From Thiosocius sp942490985 (GTDB lineage: Bacteria; Pseudomonadota; Gammaproteobacteria; Chromatiales; Chromatiaceae): DNA of 64,000 nt. Each line of letters opens with the position of its first letter. Position 1 is the first letter of the stretch. Both the position numbers and the translations under genes were made by a program. The stretch lies in assembly GCA_942490985.1 (NCBI GenBank), contig CALNYW010000002.1, forward strand, positions 186,001 through 250,000. Direction: 5' to 3'. Shown piece after piece: positions 16,602 to 25,817 of the stretch. The notes under the pieces are model-generated. The model searched no databases. It saw only the letters and a program-made list of their open reading frames with translations, and was not told where the DNA came from.

Positions 16602-18287
16602 GTGGCACAGACGATCGAAGTGACTTTGCCAGATATTGGCGATTTTCAAGACGTCGAGATAATCGAGGTCCTGGTCAAGGCCGGCGATGTCGTCAGCAAA
16701 GAGGACCCGCTGCTCACGCTGGAAAGTGATAAGGCCAGTATGGAGATCCCGTCGCCACAGGCGGGCACGGTGGAAGAGGTGAAAGTGGCGCTGGGCGATC
16801 GGATCAATAAAGGCGATCTGATCGTGACCCTGGCAGCAACCGAGAGCGCCGAACCCGTCGCGCCATCCGCTGACGCCGCGCTCGACCAAGCGCCGGCGAC
16901 TGTCGCCACGGCTGAGCCCGCGCCGGCGCCCGAAACCACGCCAGCGCCCGCGGTGGAAACCGGCGCCGTGCGAGAGATCTTGCTTCCCGATATCGGAGAT
17001 TTTCACGATGTCGAGGTGATCGAAGTCCTGGTGGCGCCCGGTGATGTGGTCGGAGCCGAACAGTCATTGCTGACGCTCGAGAGCGATAAGGCCAGCATGG
17101 AGATTCCGTCACCCTTCGGTGGCGCTGTGCAAGCCGTTCTTGTGGCCGTCGGCGACAGGATAAATCGCGGTGACCCGATCGTAACGGTCGCGACTGCCGA
17201 CGCGGAGGTTGCTGATGCGGCGCCTTCCGCTGATACGCCCACGCCATCGCCGGCGCCAACCGCAGCGACACAGCCGCCTGCTGAGTCGCTGGCCGCGACG
17301 CCGCGTCTACCCGGTGAGAAAGAACAGCTTCGTCGACCCGTAATTGCGCGGCCATCCGATGCGCCGCCGGGCAAAGCGCACGCCAGCCCGGGCGTGCGGC
17401 GGTTCGCGCGCGAGCTCGGCGTTGATCTTTACTATGTGCCGGGTTCCGGGCCGAAAGGCCGGGTCATCAAGGAGGACGTTCAGGCCTACGTCAAACGCGC
17501 TTTGGCGGAAGGATCGTCGGCGCAGACGCCAGTGGCCTCGGGCGGCGGCTTGCAGTTGCCGAGCATGCCGGAAATCGATTTCGCGAAATTTGGTGAAATC
17601 GAACGGCGGGAATTAGGGCGGATCAAGAAGCTCAGTGGTGCACACCTGCATCGCGCCTGGTTGAACGTGCCGCATGTGACACAGTTTGATGAGGCCGATA
17701 TCACCGAGTTGGAGGCTTTCCGAAAAGGACAAAAAGACCAAGCGGTGAAAGCGGGTGTGAAATTGACGTTCATGCCGTTCCTGATGAAGGCATTGTGCAA
17801 GTCATTGGCCGAATTTCCCCAGTTCAATGCCTCGTTATCTGCCGACGGTGAAAGCCTGATACTCAAGAAGTACATGCACATCGGTGTTGCCGTAGACACC
17901 CCGAACGGGTTGGTCGTGCCGGTGATCCGCGATGTGGATCAAAAGGGCGTGTTCGCGCTTGCCGGAGAGCTGGGCGAGGTAAGTGGCCGGGCCCGGGAAG
18001 GCAAATTGTCGCCAACTGACATGCAAGGCGGCTGCTTATCGATCTCGAGCTTGGGTGGGATTGGTGGCACTCAGTTCAGTCCCATCGTTAACGCGCCAGA
18101 GGTTGCGATACTCGGTATCTCCCGAGCGTCGATGCAGCCGCAATGGGACGGCGAGGCCTTTGTGCCGCGCCTGATGATGCCATTTAGCCTGTCTTATGAT
18201 CATCGCGTCATCGACGGCGCTGAGGGTGTCCGCTTTACCCAGTATCTGGCCAGTCTGCTCAGTGATATTCGGCGCTTGCTGCTTTGA
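16602..18287 (+). CDS. aceF: Dihydrolipoamide acetyltransferase (PDH E2)
   Basis: 561 residues. Two lipoyl domains (about 1-80 and 120-200), each with the lipoylated Lys in ESDKASMEIPSP; Ala/Pro-rich linkers; an E1/E3-binding domain (about 255-295, ASPGVRRFARELGVDL and GPKGRVIKEDV); and a C-terminal catalytic acyltransferase domain with SYDHRVIDGAEG, which holds the active His and Asp. E. coli AceF has three lipoyl domains; two is common in other groups. The GTG start at 16602 has CGGAGAAAG upstream. It follows aceE by 47 bases. Confidence 0.96.
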   Translation: MAQTIEVTLPDIGDFQDVEIIEVLVKAGDVVSKEDPLLTLESDKASMEIPSPQAGTVEEVKVALGDRINKGDLIVTLAATESAEPVAPSADAALDQAPATVATAEPAPAPETTPAPAVETGAVREILLPDIGDFHDVEVIEVLVAPGDVVGAEQSLLTLESDKASMEIPSPFGGAVQAVLVAVGDRINRGDPIVTVATADAEVADAAPSADTPTPSPAPTAATQPPAESLAATPRLPGEKEQLRRPVIARPSDAPPGKAHASPGVRRFARELGVDLYYVPGSGPKGRVIKEDVQAYVKRALAEGSSAQTPVASGGGLQLPSMPEIDFAKFGEIERRELGRIKKLSGAHLHRAWLNVPHVTQFDEADITELEAFRKGQKDQAVKAGVKLTFMPFLMKALCKSLAEFPQFNASLSADGESLILKKYMHIGVAVDTPNGLVVPVIRDVDQKGVFALAGELGEVSGRAREGKLSPTDMQGGCLSISSLGGIGGTQFSPIVNAPEVAILGISRASMQPQWDGEAFVPRLMMPFSLSYDHRVIDGAEGVRFTQYLASLLSDIRRLLL

Positions 18288-18436
18288 GGCCGACGGCGGT
18301 TTCATGCAATGCACAACATTGACAGCGATGATGTGCAGGCTGCCTTCTGAGCTGTCTTAATAGCAAGGTCGGTCATCTGGATCTAACAGGCGTTTAGGGT
18401 TGATCGCCGATAACCGAATCTGACAGAGGAATCTTC

Positions 18437-19870
18437 ATGAGCAAACAAGGTCAAGTGGCGGATATTCGGACCCAGGTGGTCGTGCTGGGTGCCGGCCCAG
18501 GCGGTTACACAGCGGCTTTTCGCGCCGCCGACCTCGGCAAGCAAGTGGTGCTGATCGAACGTTATGAAAGCCTTGGCGGCGTGTGTCTCAACGTCGGTTG
18601 CATTCCCTCCAAAGCGCTGTTGCATACGGCCGAAGTGATGAATGAGGCGGCTGAACTCGAAGTGATGGGCGTTCGCTTTACCGCGCCGAAGATCGACCTG
18701 GATAAGATGCGGGCCGGCAAGGACAAGGTCGTCGGCAAGCTCACGGGTGGCCTCGCCGCACTGGCGAAACAGCGCAAGGTCGAGGTCGTTACGGGTGTCG
18801 GTCGTTTTCTCGACCCGACGCATATCGAAGTACAGACCGCTAACGGCCTGACCCGGATCGAGTTTGAGCAATGCATTATCGCGTGTGGTTCGACGCCGGT
18901 GCGGATTCCGGGCTTTCCCAATGATGATCCGCGGCTGATCGATTCGACGGGTGCGCTGGCACTGGCCGATATCCCAACCAAAATGCTCATCGTGGGCGGT
19001 GGCATCATCGGCCTGGAGATGGCATCGGTCTATGCCGCGCTGGGCAGCGAAGTCGATATCGTCGAGTTGCAACCGGGCTTGATGCCAGGTTGCGATCGCG
19101 ACCTGGTCAAGCCGTTGCAGAAACGGCTCGAGAAGTACGTCGGTAGCATCATGCTGAACACCAAGGTCGCTGACATAAAGGCCCAGAAAAACGGCCTGAA
19201 GGTGGCTTTCGAAGGCGACAAGGCCCCTGACAGCAAGCTCTACGATCGCGTCCTCGTGGCGGTTGGTCGCACACCGAATGGCAAGCAAATCAATGCTGAG
19301 GCCGCCGGCGTACAGGTTGATGAGCGCGGTTTCATTCCGACCGATGCGAAGATGTGTACCAATGTGCCGCACATCTATGCGATCGGTGATGTGGTCGGAA
19401 ATCCGATGCTCGCACACAAGGCTACCCATGAGGCGAAGGTGGCGGCCGAGGTGATTGCCGGGCTGCCCGCCCTGTTCGACCCGATGACCATTCCTTCGGT
19501 TGCTTACACCGATCCCGAGGTTGCCTGGATGGGTCTGACCGAGACCGAAGCCAAGGAGAAGGGTATCGAGATCGAGAAAGGCGTGTTCCCGTGGGCCGCG
19601 TCAGGACGCGCACTCGGTATTCATCGGGAAGAAGGGCTGACCAAGCTGATCTTCGACCCCAAGACCAAGCGCTTGCTTGGCGCCGGCATTACCGGGCGGA
19701 GCGCCGGTGAACTTATCGGCGAAACGGTTCTAGCGCTTGAAATGGGTGCCGACGCTGAGGATATCGGCCTGACCATTCATCCGCATCCGACGCTCAATGA
19801 AACGGTGGGCCTGGCGGCGGAGATGGCCGAAGGGTCAATCACCGACTTGATGCCGCCCCGTAAGCGGTAG
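18437..19870 (+). CDS. lpdA: Dihydrolipoyl dehydrogenase (PDH E3)
   Basis: 477-residue FAD disulfide reductase that reoxidises lipoyl groups with NAD. Visible: FAD-binding GAGPGGYTAAFRAADLG, redox pair CLNVGCIPSK, NAD-binding VGGGIIGLEMASVYAALG, second FAD motif YAIGDVVGNPMLAHKA, and the C-terminal HPHPTLNETV with the active-site base His-Glu. It may also serve 2-oxoglutarate dehydrogenase or glycine cleavage. 149 bases separate it from aceF; AGAGGAA precedes the ATG. Confidence 0.96.
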   Translation: MSKQGQVADIRTQVVVLGAGPGGYTAAFRAADLGKQVVLIERYESLGGVCLNVGCIPSKALLHTAEVMNEAAELEVMGVRFTAPKIDLDKMRAGKDKVVGKLTGGLAALAKQRKVEVVTGVGRFLDPTHIEVQTANGLTRIEFEQCIIACGSTPVRIPGFPNDDPRLIDSTGALALADIPTKMLIVGGGIIGLEMASVYAALGSEVDIVELQPGLMPGCDRDLVKPLQKRLEKYVGSIMLNTKVADIKAQKNGLKVAFEGDKAPDSKLYDRVLVAVGRTPNGKQINAEAAGVQVDERGFIPTDAKMCTNVPHIYAIGDVVGNPMLAHKATHEAKVAAEVIAGLPALFDPMTIPSVAYTDPEVAWMGLTETEAKEKGIEIEKGVFPWAASGRALGIHREEGLTKLIFDPKTKRLLGAGITGRSAGELIGETVLALEMGADAEDIGLTIHPHPTLNETVGLAAEMAEGSITDLMPPRKR

Positions 19871-19924
19871 TGTCTCAATCCCCTTTGCGCTCACGTCGTT
19901 GCGTTAGCGCCACCGCCGTTACTC

Positions 19925-20716
19925 ATGGCTGCTGTTACCCTGAACTACCGTCAATACGGTGACCCTGCGGACGTGCCGATCGTCCTGTTGCATGGGCTGT
20001 TTGGCTCGGCGACAAACTGGGGCAGCGTCGCGCGACAACTCGCCAGCAACCATTACCAGGTTGTCGTGCCGGACCTGCGCAATCATGGCCAGAGCCCACA
20101 CGATGACGATCACAGCTATCCAGCGATGGTGGGGGATCTGCAGGGACTGCTGGACCGTCTGGGGTTTGACTCAGCCATCATGGTCGGACACAGCATGGGC
20201 GGTAAGGCCGCGATGCAGTTCGCACTGACCTGGCCGAACCGGGTTGCGGCGCTGGTTGTCGTCGACATTGCGCCGGTCGCCTACACGCACGATTTCGCCC
20301 AGGTGCTGAATGCCTTCGACGCGGTGAATCTTGCCGGGATTGGTAGCCGGGCCGATGCAGAGGCGCAGATGAGGCCCTACGTCGACGCCAAAGGGCTACG
20401 CGCCTTTTTGATGCAGAACCTGTTGAAACAAGATGATCGATGGTTTTGGCGATTGAATCTCAAAGCGTTGGCCGCTAACGGCTCGGCGATTACCGGCTTT
20501 CCGGAGACGGTGGAATCCCGACGGTACATGGGACCGACGGCTTTTATCCATGGTGAAGATTCCGACTACGTCGATGCCAGACACCATTCGCGGATCCACG
20601 CGTTGTTTCCACACGCGCGGATAACATCGATCCAGAACGCGGGTCATTGGGTATACGCCGATCAACCGGCCGCGTTTTTTGCCACCCTGAGCGACTTTTT
20701 GCACGATGCAGGGTGA
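19925..20716 (+). CDS. Alpha/beta hydrolase, YbfF-type esterase
   Basis: 263 residues. VVLLHGLFGS-like oxyanion region (LLHGLFGSATNW), nucleophile elbow GHSMGG, an acid in GEDSDYV and the His in NAGHWVYADQP complete the triad. The DLRNHGQSPH stretch is typical of YbfF acyl-CoA or short-ester hydrolases. No signal peptide, so cytosolic. The true substrate is unknown. It follows lpd by 54 bases on the same strand and may be co-transcribed. Confidence 0.85.
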   Translation: MAAVTLNYRQYGDPADVPIVLLHGLFGSATNWGSVARQLASNHYQVVVPDLRNHGQSPHDDDHSYPAMVGDLQGLLDRLGFDSAIMVGHSMGGKAAMQFALTWPNRVAALVVVDIAPVAYTHDFAQVLNAFDAVNLAGIGSRADAEAQMRPYVDAKGLRAFLMQNLLKQDDRWFWRLNLKALAANGSAITGFPETVESRRYMGPTAFIHGEDSDYVDARHHSRIHALFPHARITSIQNAGHWVYADQPAAFFATLSDFLHDAG

Positions 20717-21379
20717 GTAACCAGCCTATCAGTCTGTCGGACTTGACGCTGTTTGACTGCAAATTCGCGGAGAGCGATCAACTCCCCTTATCCTCCTCGT
20801 CAGACAGCCAGCTCAACTACACCGCCATCGCGAGGTCGCCGCGCGGCCGTGGCGATCTTTGGGCGTCGGTGCTTCTGGCACGAGATTGCTTCGTCACCGT
20901 GTTCCTCGCAAAGACGGTGTGATCTCGTAGGGCAGGCTCCGCCTGCCGTCGTCGGCCGCACGCCGACCTACCTGTGATCGACTGACACACGGCACACCGT
21001 GCAGCCCCCATGTCATCACGAGCCGCAAAGCGGCGTGGTGATCTCTAAAACGACAGCACCCCAGCAGAGAGGTTGCTTCGCTGCGCTCGCAACGACGAGG
21101 GTTCGTCGTAGCGTAGGCTGCGCCTGCCGAATCCACCGGCTCGGCTAGCCGTGAGTTCCAGCCACGCCCTTCGGGCCTGGCTTCGCCAGTCCAAATCCGT
21201 TCCGGGCGGATTGGTCGCTCAAACCCTAGCTATGGCTATGGGCCTGTTCGGCGCTGCCCTGCGCCTCACCCCTGCGGGAATTGCGCGCGATACCGCTCCA
21301 GGCGGTATTGTCGTTCCAGAGCGGCGTCCGAGCGCACCTGGTCGGCGCGATGTTCCCGGATACTGGTGCAATTTGCAGG
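20717..21379. repeat. Gene-free stretch of REP-like palindromes
   Basis: No credible gene in 660 bases. It holds short dispersed-repeat-like pieces: GGGCAGGCTCCGCCTGCC near 20931, a diverged partner GTAGGCTGCGCCTGCC near 21115, and a pair resembling the common GCGAGCCGCAAAGCGGC ... GCTTCGCTGCGCTCGCAA intergenic element (21008-21095). A further piece near 21160-21240 reads CTTCGGGCCTGGCTTCGCCAG. They look like several degenerate REP or BIME-type elements stacked between the lpd block and the convergent exporter operon. Confidence 0.55.
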
Positions 21380-22579
21380 CTATTCGCCACGCAATGCGTC
21401 GACCGGGTTCAGCCTGGCGGCCCGCAACGCGGGCGCGACGCCGGCAAGCAGCCCGATCACGATCGACACGGCCAACGCCAGCCCGGCATAGTCCCAGGCG
21501 ATCTGGACCGGCAGCCCGGGCACGGCGATGCCAAGCAGCCATGCCAGGCCTGCGCCGAGCAGCAGACCGGCCGTGCCGCCGCAGCCCGCCAACACGATCG
21601 CCTCGCCGAGGAACAGCACGGTGACCTGTCGACGGTTCGCACCCAGTGCGCGCAGCAGACCGACCTCGTCGGTGCGTTCGGCGACCGAGATCGTCATGAC
21701 CGTCAGGATGCCGATACCGCCGACCAACAGCGAAATGGCGCCGAGGCCGCCAACCGCCAGCGTCAGCACATCGAGCACCGAGCCCAATACCTCGAGCATC
21801 TGGTCCTGGGTGACGATGGTGACGTCGTCGCTGCCGTGGCGGGCGCGCAGTTGCGCTTGGATACGGGTCGCCAGCGCTGCCGCATCGGTGCCCGCGCGGT
21901 AAAGGATATCGACCTCCATCAGGCCTTCACGATCGAACATCGCCATCGCGCGGCCGACCGGGATGTAAACGGTGTCATCCAGATCAAAGCCGAGCAGTTG
22001 TCCCTTTGGCCGCATCACGCCGATGATCCGGTAGGTCTCGCCACCGACCCGCAGGCGTTCGCCCAGCGGCGACCGATCGCCGAACAGTTCGTCGCGCAGC
22101 TTGCTGCCGAGCACCGCGAAGGGCCGCGCCCGTCGGGGTTCATCGGCGGGCAGGAAGCGGCCCAGTGCAGGTGCTATCTGCCATACCCGGGGCACTTCTG
22201 CACCGGTGCCGAATACCGCCGTGCGGCGCGTCCGCCCGGCCGCTTCGACCTCAGCATTACCCTGCACGAAAGGCACCACCGCATCGATCCCCGGCAGGCG
22301 TCGCAGTGCTTCGGCATCGTCGAGGCTGAGTGGTCGAACCGTGCCGAACATCGCCCCTGAGACGCCGAAGGTCTGCGTCTTGCCCGGCGAGACGGCGATC
22401 AGGTTGGTGCCGAACTGGGTGAACTCCTGCATGACAAAGCGCTGCACGCCTTCGCCGAGTGCGGTCAGCAGGACGACCGCTGCGATCCCCACCGCAATGC
22501 CCAGTCCGGTCAGCAGACTGCGCGCACGTTGCGCCAGAATCGCGGCACCGGTGAGCTGCAGGACATCGCCGAGTAACAT
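21380..22579 (-). CDS. MacB-type ABC permease (FtsX domain), second copy
   Basis: 399 residues: N-terminal membrane helix (SLLTGLGIAVGIAAVVLLTALGEG), a large periplasmic MacB_PCD domain, and three C-terminal helices (LTLAVGGLGAISLLVGGIGIL; GGTAGLLLGAGLAWLLGI; AGLALAVSIVIGLLAGVAPA) ending in the RAARLNPVDALR motif of FtsX-like permeases. Its start lies one base after the stop of the homologous upstream permease. Together with the ATPase and membrane fusion protein it should form a tripartite-type exporter or lipoprotein/lipid mover. Confidence 0.88.
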   Translation of the reverse strand: MLLGDVLQLTGAAILAQRARSLLTGLGIAVGIAAVVLLTALGEGVQRFVMQEFTQFGTNLIAVSPGKTQTFGVSGAMFGTVRPLSLDDAEALRRLPGIDAVVPFVQGNAEVEAAGRTRRTAVFGTGAEVPRVWQIAPALGRFLPADEPRRARPFAVLGSKLRDELFGDRSPLGERLRVGGETYRIIGVMRPKGQLLGFDLDDTVYIPVGRAMAMFDREGLMEVDILYRAGTDAAALATRIQAQLRARHGSDDVTIVTQDQMLEVLGSVLDVLTLAVGGLGAISLLVGGIGILTVMTISVAERTDEVGLLRALGANRRQVTVLFLGEAIVLAGCGGTAGLLLGAGLAWLLGIAVPGLPVQIAWDYAGLALAVSIVIGLLAGVAPALRAARLNPVDALRGE

Positions 22580-22580
22580 G

Positions 22581-23786
22581 TCAGCGGCCGTTCAGTGCGG
22601 TAACCGGATCGAGACGTGCCGCCCGTCTGGCGGGCAGGGCGCCGAACAGCAGGCCGGTAGCGATCGCGACCGCAGCCGCGGCCAGCGGTGCCCAGAGTGG
22701 GGCCGCCACCGGGAAAGTCGGAAAGGCCCACTGCAAGCCGGTGATCGCCGCGTCGCCGACCAGCAAGCCGAGGAGTGCGCCGCTGCCGGCCAACAGCACA
22801 GATTCGATCAGGAACAGACGCATGACCTGAGAGGCCGGTGCGCCAATTGCCTTGAGCAGGCCGATCTCGGCGACCCGCTGCGACACGGCAATCAGCATCA
22901 CGTTCATGATCAGGATACCGGCGACGGCAAGACTGATCGCCGCGATACCGCCGACCGCCAGCGTCAGCGCGCCGAGTATCTCGTCGAATGTCGCCAGTAA
23001 AGCGTCCTGTGTGATGATGGTGACGTCGTCCTCACCATCATGGCGGTCGCGAATCACCCGCCGGGCGGCCCGCTGGGCGGCGGGGATATCGGCCTCGCTG
23101 CGCGCCTGGATCAGCACGCGAAACAGCGAAGGCGAATTGAACAGGCGTTGCGCTGACGCGACCGGGATGACGATCATGTCGTCGAGGTTCTGGCCGAGAG
23201 AGTGACCGCCGCTGGCCAGCACGCCAATCACCCGGTAACGCTGGTCATTGATCCGCAGCAAGCTGCCCAGCGCGCGCTGATGTCCGAACAATTCCTGGCG
23301 CAGGCCGGCGCCGATCACCGCGACATTCGCTGCCCGCTCGGGATCGATGTCCGGCAGGCTCCGACCCTGGCCGATCGTCAGGTGGCGGATCGGAAAGAAA
23401 TCTCGCGTGGCGCCGATTACCGTGACCTCGCGCTCGCGACTGCCGACAGAGACCGGCGCATTGCCGACCGCCAACGGTGCGATGCGACTGATGGTCGGTT
23501 CGCGCAACAGCGCCAGCGCGTCGCTGATCGACAGATCGCGCGGCGTTTCGCCAAACAATGGCGGCGCGCCGCCGGTGGTTTCGGTACGGCCAGGCAGCAT
23601 GATCAGGAGGTGGGTGCCGAGTTCGGCAAACTCCGCGACGACGTAGCGCCGCGTGCCTTCGCCGAGCCCGGTCAGCACAATGACCGCGGCAACGCCGATG
23701 CTCATCGCGAGCAGCATCAGCAGCGTGCGGGCGCGCGCCGCCAGCAGCGATCTTGTCGCGAAGCGAATTTGATCAGACAGTCGCAT
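22581..23786 (-). CDS. MacB-type ABC permease (FtsX domain), first copy
   Basis: 401 residues from the ATG at 23786 (MRLSDQIRFATRSLLAAR), with the same plan as its neighbour: N-terminal helix (TLLMLLAMSIGVAAVIVL), periplasmic MacB_PCD domain, C-terminal helices and ARRAARLDPVTALNG. The frame is open to 23873, but that would overlap most of the ATPase tail; the chosen start still overlaps it by 14 bases. Two unequal permeases imply a heterodimeric membrane part. Confidence 0.86.
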   Translation of the reverse strand: MRLSDQIRFATRSLLAARARTLLMLLAMSIGVAAVIVLTGLGEGTRRYVVAEFAELGTHLLIMLPGRTETTGGAPPLFGETPRDLSISDALALLREPTISRIAPLAVGNAPVSVGSREREVTVIGATRDFFPIRHLTIGQGRSLPDIDPERAANVAVIGAGLRQELFGHQRALGSLLRINDQRYRVIGVLASGGHSLGQNLDDMIVIPVASAQRLFNSPSLFRVLIQARSEADIPAAQRAARRVIRDRHDGEDDVTIITQDALLATFDEILGALTLAVGGIAAISLAVAGILIMNVMLIAVSQRVAEIGLLKAIGAPASQVMRLFLIESVLLAGSGALLGLLVGDAAITGLQWAFPTFPVAAPLWAPLAAAAVAIATGLLFGALPARRAARLDPVTALNGR

Positions 23787-24460
23787 CGTGACCGTCGTCC
23801 GCAGTAATGGCGCCGTCGACCATCCGAATGTGGCGTCGTGCCCGTTCACCCACGTTGGGATCGTGCGTGACAACCACCAAGGTGATGCCGCTGGCGTTCA
23901 ACTGTTCGAGCAGCGCGATGACGTCGTCGCCGGCGTGGCGATCCAGGTTGCCGGTCGGCTCATCGGCCAACAGCAACCGCGGACGCATCACGATGGCACG
24001 GCCGATGGCGACGCGCTGGCGCTGTCCGCCGGACAGTTGGTGGGGGCGATGCTTGGCGCGAGGTGTCAGGTCTAGCGCGGCTCAGGACCTCGTTGATGCG
24101 GCGCTGGCGCCGCGCTGATTCGATCCCGGCGAGCAGCATTGGCAGGCCGATGTTGTCCGCCGCACTGAGTCGTGGGATCAGGTGAAAGGTCTGGAAAACG
24201 AAGCCGACACGCTCGCGGCGCATTACCGCGCGTCGCTCTTCGGGCAGATCCGTGGTTTCGGTGTCATCGAGCCGGTAGCTGCCGGCATTCGGCCGGTCGA
24301 GCAGGCCGAGCACGTTGAGCAGGGTGGACTTGCCCGAACCGGAGGGTCCCATCACCGAGACGTAGTCACCATCCGGCAACACCAAGTCGACCGCGCGCAA
24401 GGCGTGCACGGTCTCATCACCGACCAGGAAGTCACGCTCGATGCCGCGCAGCTCGATCAT
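23773..24460 (-). pseudogene. MacB-type ABC ATPase interrupted by a +1 frameshift
   Basis: The first part (24460 to about 24075) reads MIELRGIERDF, Walker A GPSGSGKST, FVFQTFHLIPRLSA and INEVLSR, then runs out of register and stops at 23960. The other frame continues exactly where expected: LDLTPRAKHRPHQLSGGQRQRVAIGRAIVMRPRLLLADEPTGNLD (signature and Walker B, read in pieces) to the stop at 23773. One extra base in the GCCGCGC context near 24076 explains it. Joined, the protein is a normal LolD/MacB-class ATPase of about 228 residues. Its ATG overlaps the stop of the fusion-protein gene (ATGA). It may be a true inactivation, a sequencing error, or, least likely, a programmed shift. Confidence 0.8.
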
Positions 24461-25611
24461 TGCGCGTCGTCACGCGATGCACGCACGGCAAGGCCATCGG
24501 CGAGGCCTTCCCGCTCAACGGTGGTGACCACCTGTTCGCCCTCGTTCAGCCCGTCGACGATCTCGGTGTGGTCCCAGTTGCTGGTCCCGATACGCACCTC
24601 GCGCTGCACCAACACGCCGCTGTCGGCATCGAGTACGTACACCTGGTTGCCATCGAATACCGCCTCGGTCGGAATGCGCAGCGTGTCGGCATGGGTCTCC
24701 AGAATGATCTCGACGTCGGCCGAGTACCCGGCGAGCAACACCACGATGTCATTCGGGTCGACGAACTCGACCTCGACGTCGACGGTGCGGGCCTGTTTTT
24801 CGACATCCAGCACATAGTCGGCGATCCGTCGCACCCGGCCGTCGAACCGACGCTTGCCGAACGCATCCAGCGTGACGCGCGCGATCTGGTCAATCTGGAT
24901 GCCGGCCACGTCGACCTCGTCGATCGGCGCGGTCAGATAGAAGCAGCGGTTGTCGAGCAGGTCGATCGCCGGTGGCGTGGCAATGCCGATCGGTGACGGT
25001 GTGACGTATTCGTTGAGTTCACCATTGATCTCGGCGACCACGCCATCAAACGGGGCGATCAGTCGGGTCTTTTCCAGGTTGGCCTCGGTCACAGCGATGC
25101 GGGCCCGGCTGACCGCAGTGTTTGCATTCGCGGCCTCGCAGGCCGCGTTGGCGGCATCGGCCGTTGATACGGCCTGATCGACTTGTTCCTCCGAGGCCAG
25201 CTTACGGGCCAGCAACCGTTGTTGGCGTTCGGCCTCGCGCTGCGCCTGTCGGGCCTCGATGCAACGCGCGCGCGCCGTGGCGCTGGCGCTGGCCGTCTCC
25301 TGGGCGGCCAACGTCAACTGCGCCATGAGGTCCAGGTTCCATAACTCGAGCAACAGTGTGCCCTGCTTTACGACGTCCCCTTCATGGACCGGGAGTCGAG
25401 CGATCTGGCCACCGGCACTGGGCGACAACTTGGCCCTGCGGCAGGCCTTGATCGTGCCGGCGCGGGTATTGGCGATGGTTTTCTCGACGATGCCCCGCTC
25501 GACGATCGCGACGTCGACGTCGATCGGGTTGGCGCGGCCGGTCCACCACCAGGCCACAACGGCCAGCATCAGCCCAAGCAAGATCAGCACGCGGGTTACG
25601 GTCGGTTTCAT
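24457..25611 (-). CDS. Periplasmic membrane fusion protein, MacA/HlyD type
   Basis: 384 residues: N-terminal anchor (RVLILLGLMLAVVAWWW), lipoyl-like halves (SPSAGGQIARLPVHEGDVVKQGTLLLEL and IAPFDGVVAEI), a long Ala/Gln-rich helical hairpin between them, then beta-barrel and membrane-proximal domains. It should link the inner-membrane permeases to an outer-membrane partner not encoded here. Start chosen at the ATG 25611; a GTG at 25626 is the alternative. First gene of the exporter run; a 4-base overlap couples it to the ATPase. Confidence 0.88.
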   Translation of the reverse strand: MKPTVTRVLILLGLMLAVVAWWWTGRANPIDVDVAIVERGIVEKTIANTRAGTIKACRRAKLSPSAGGQIARLPVHEGDVVKQGTLLLELWNLDLMAQLTLAAQETASASATARARCIEARQAQREAERQQRLLARKLASEEQVDQAVSTADAANAACEAANANTAVSRARIAVTEANLEKTRLIAPFDGVVAEINGELNEYVTPSPIGIATPPAIDLLDNRCFYLTAPIDEVDVAGIQIDQIARVTLDAFGKRRFDGRVRRIADYVLDVEKQARTVDVEVEFVDPNDIVVLLAGYSADVEIILETHADTLRIPTEAVFDGNQVYVLDADSGVLVQREVRIGTSNWDHTEIVDGLNEGEQVVTTVEREGLADGLAVRASRDDAQ

Positions 25612-25773
25612 GAATACGGCCCCCACTTTTTCGGAAACCTGCGGGTCTGTCTGTAAGTATTGCAGGGCCAGCAGATGCTGCTGGTCGGATAGCTCGGGCT
25701 AGAGCGTTTGATGGGCGATCTGCAATTCGCCAGACAGCGATTTTTTCGGTCGGCGGTCCCGCGCGGAGGTGTC

Positions 25774-25779
25774 TATAAT
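25774..25779 (+). promoter_or_regulatory. Candidate -10 box of argG
   Basis: A perfect TATAAT 38 bases before the argG start codon. The -35 region is weak, so an activator or extended element may be needed. Confidence 0.4.
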
Positions 25780-25817
25780 CGGCAGCCTTCGTCGATTGCT
25801 GTTAACAGGGGCGCAAC

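Noticed and set aside
18383..19429. Minus-strand frame of 348 codons opposite lpdA
   Set aside because: Antisense shadow of the E3 gene, which has complete motifs.
23202..23807. Plus-strand frame of 201 codons inside the exporter operon
   Set aside because: Antisense of the MacB-type permease; Arg/Gln-rich with no start signal.
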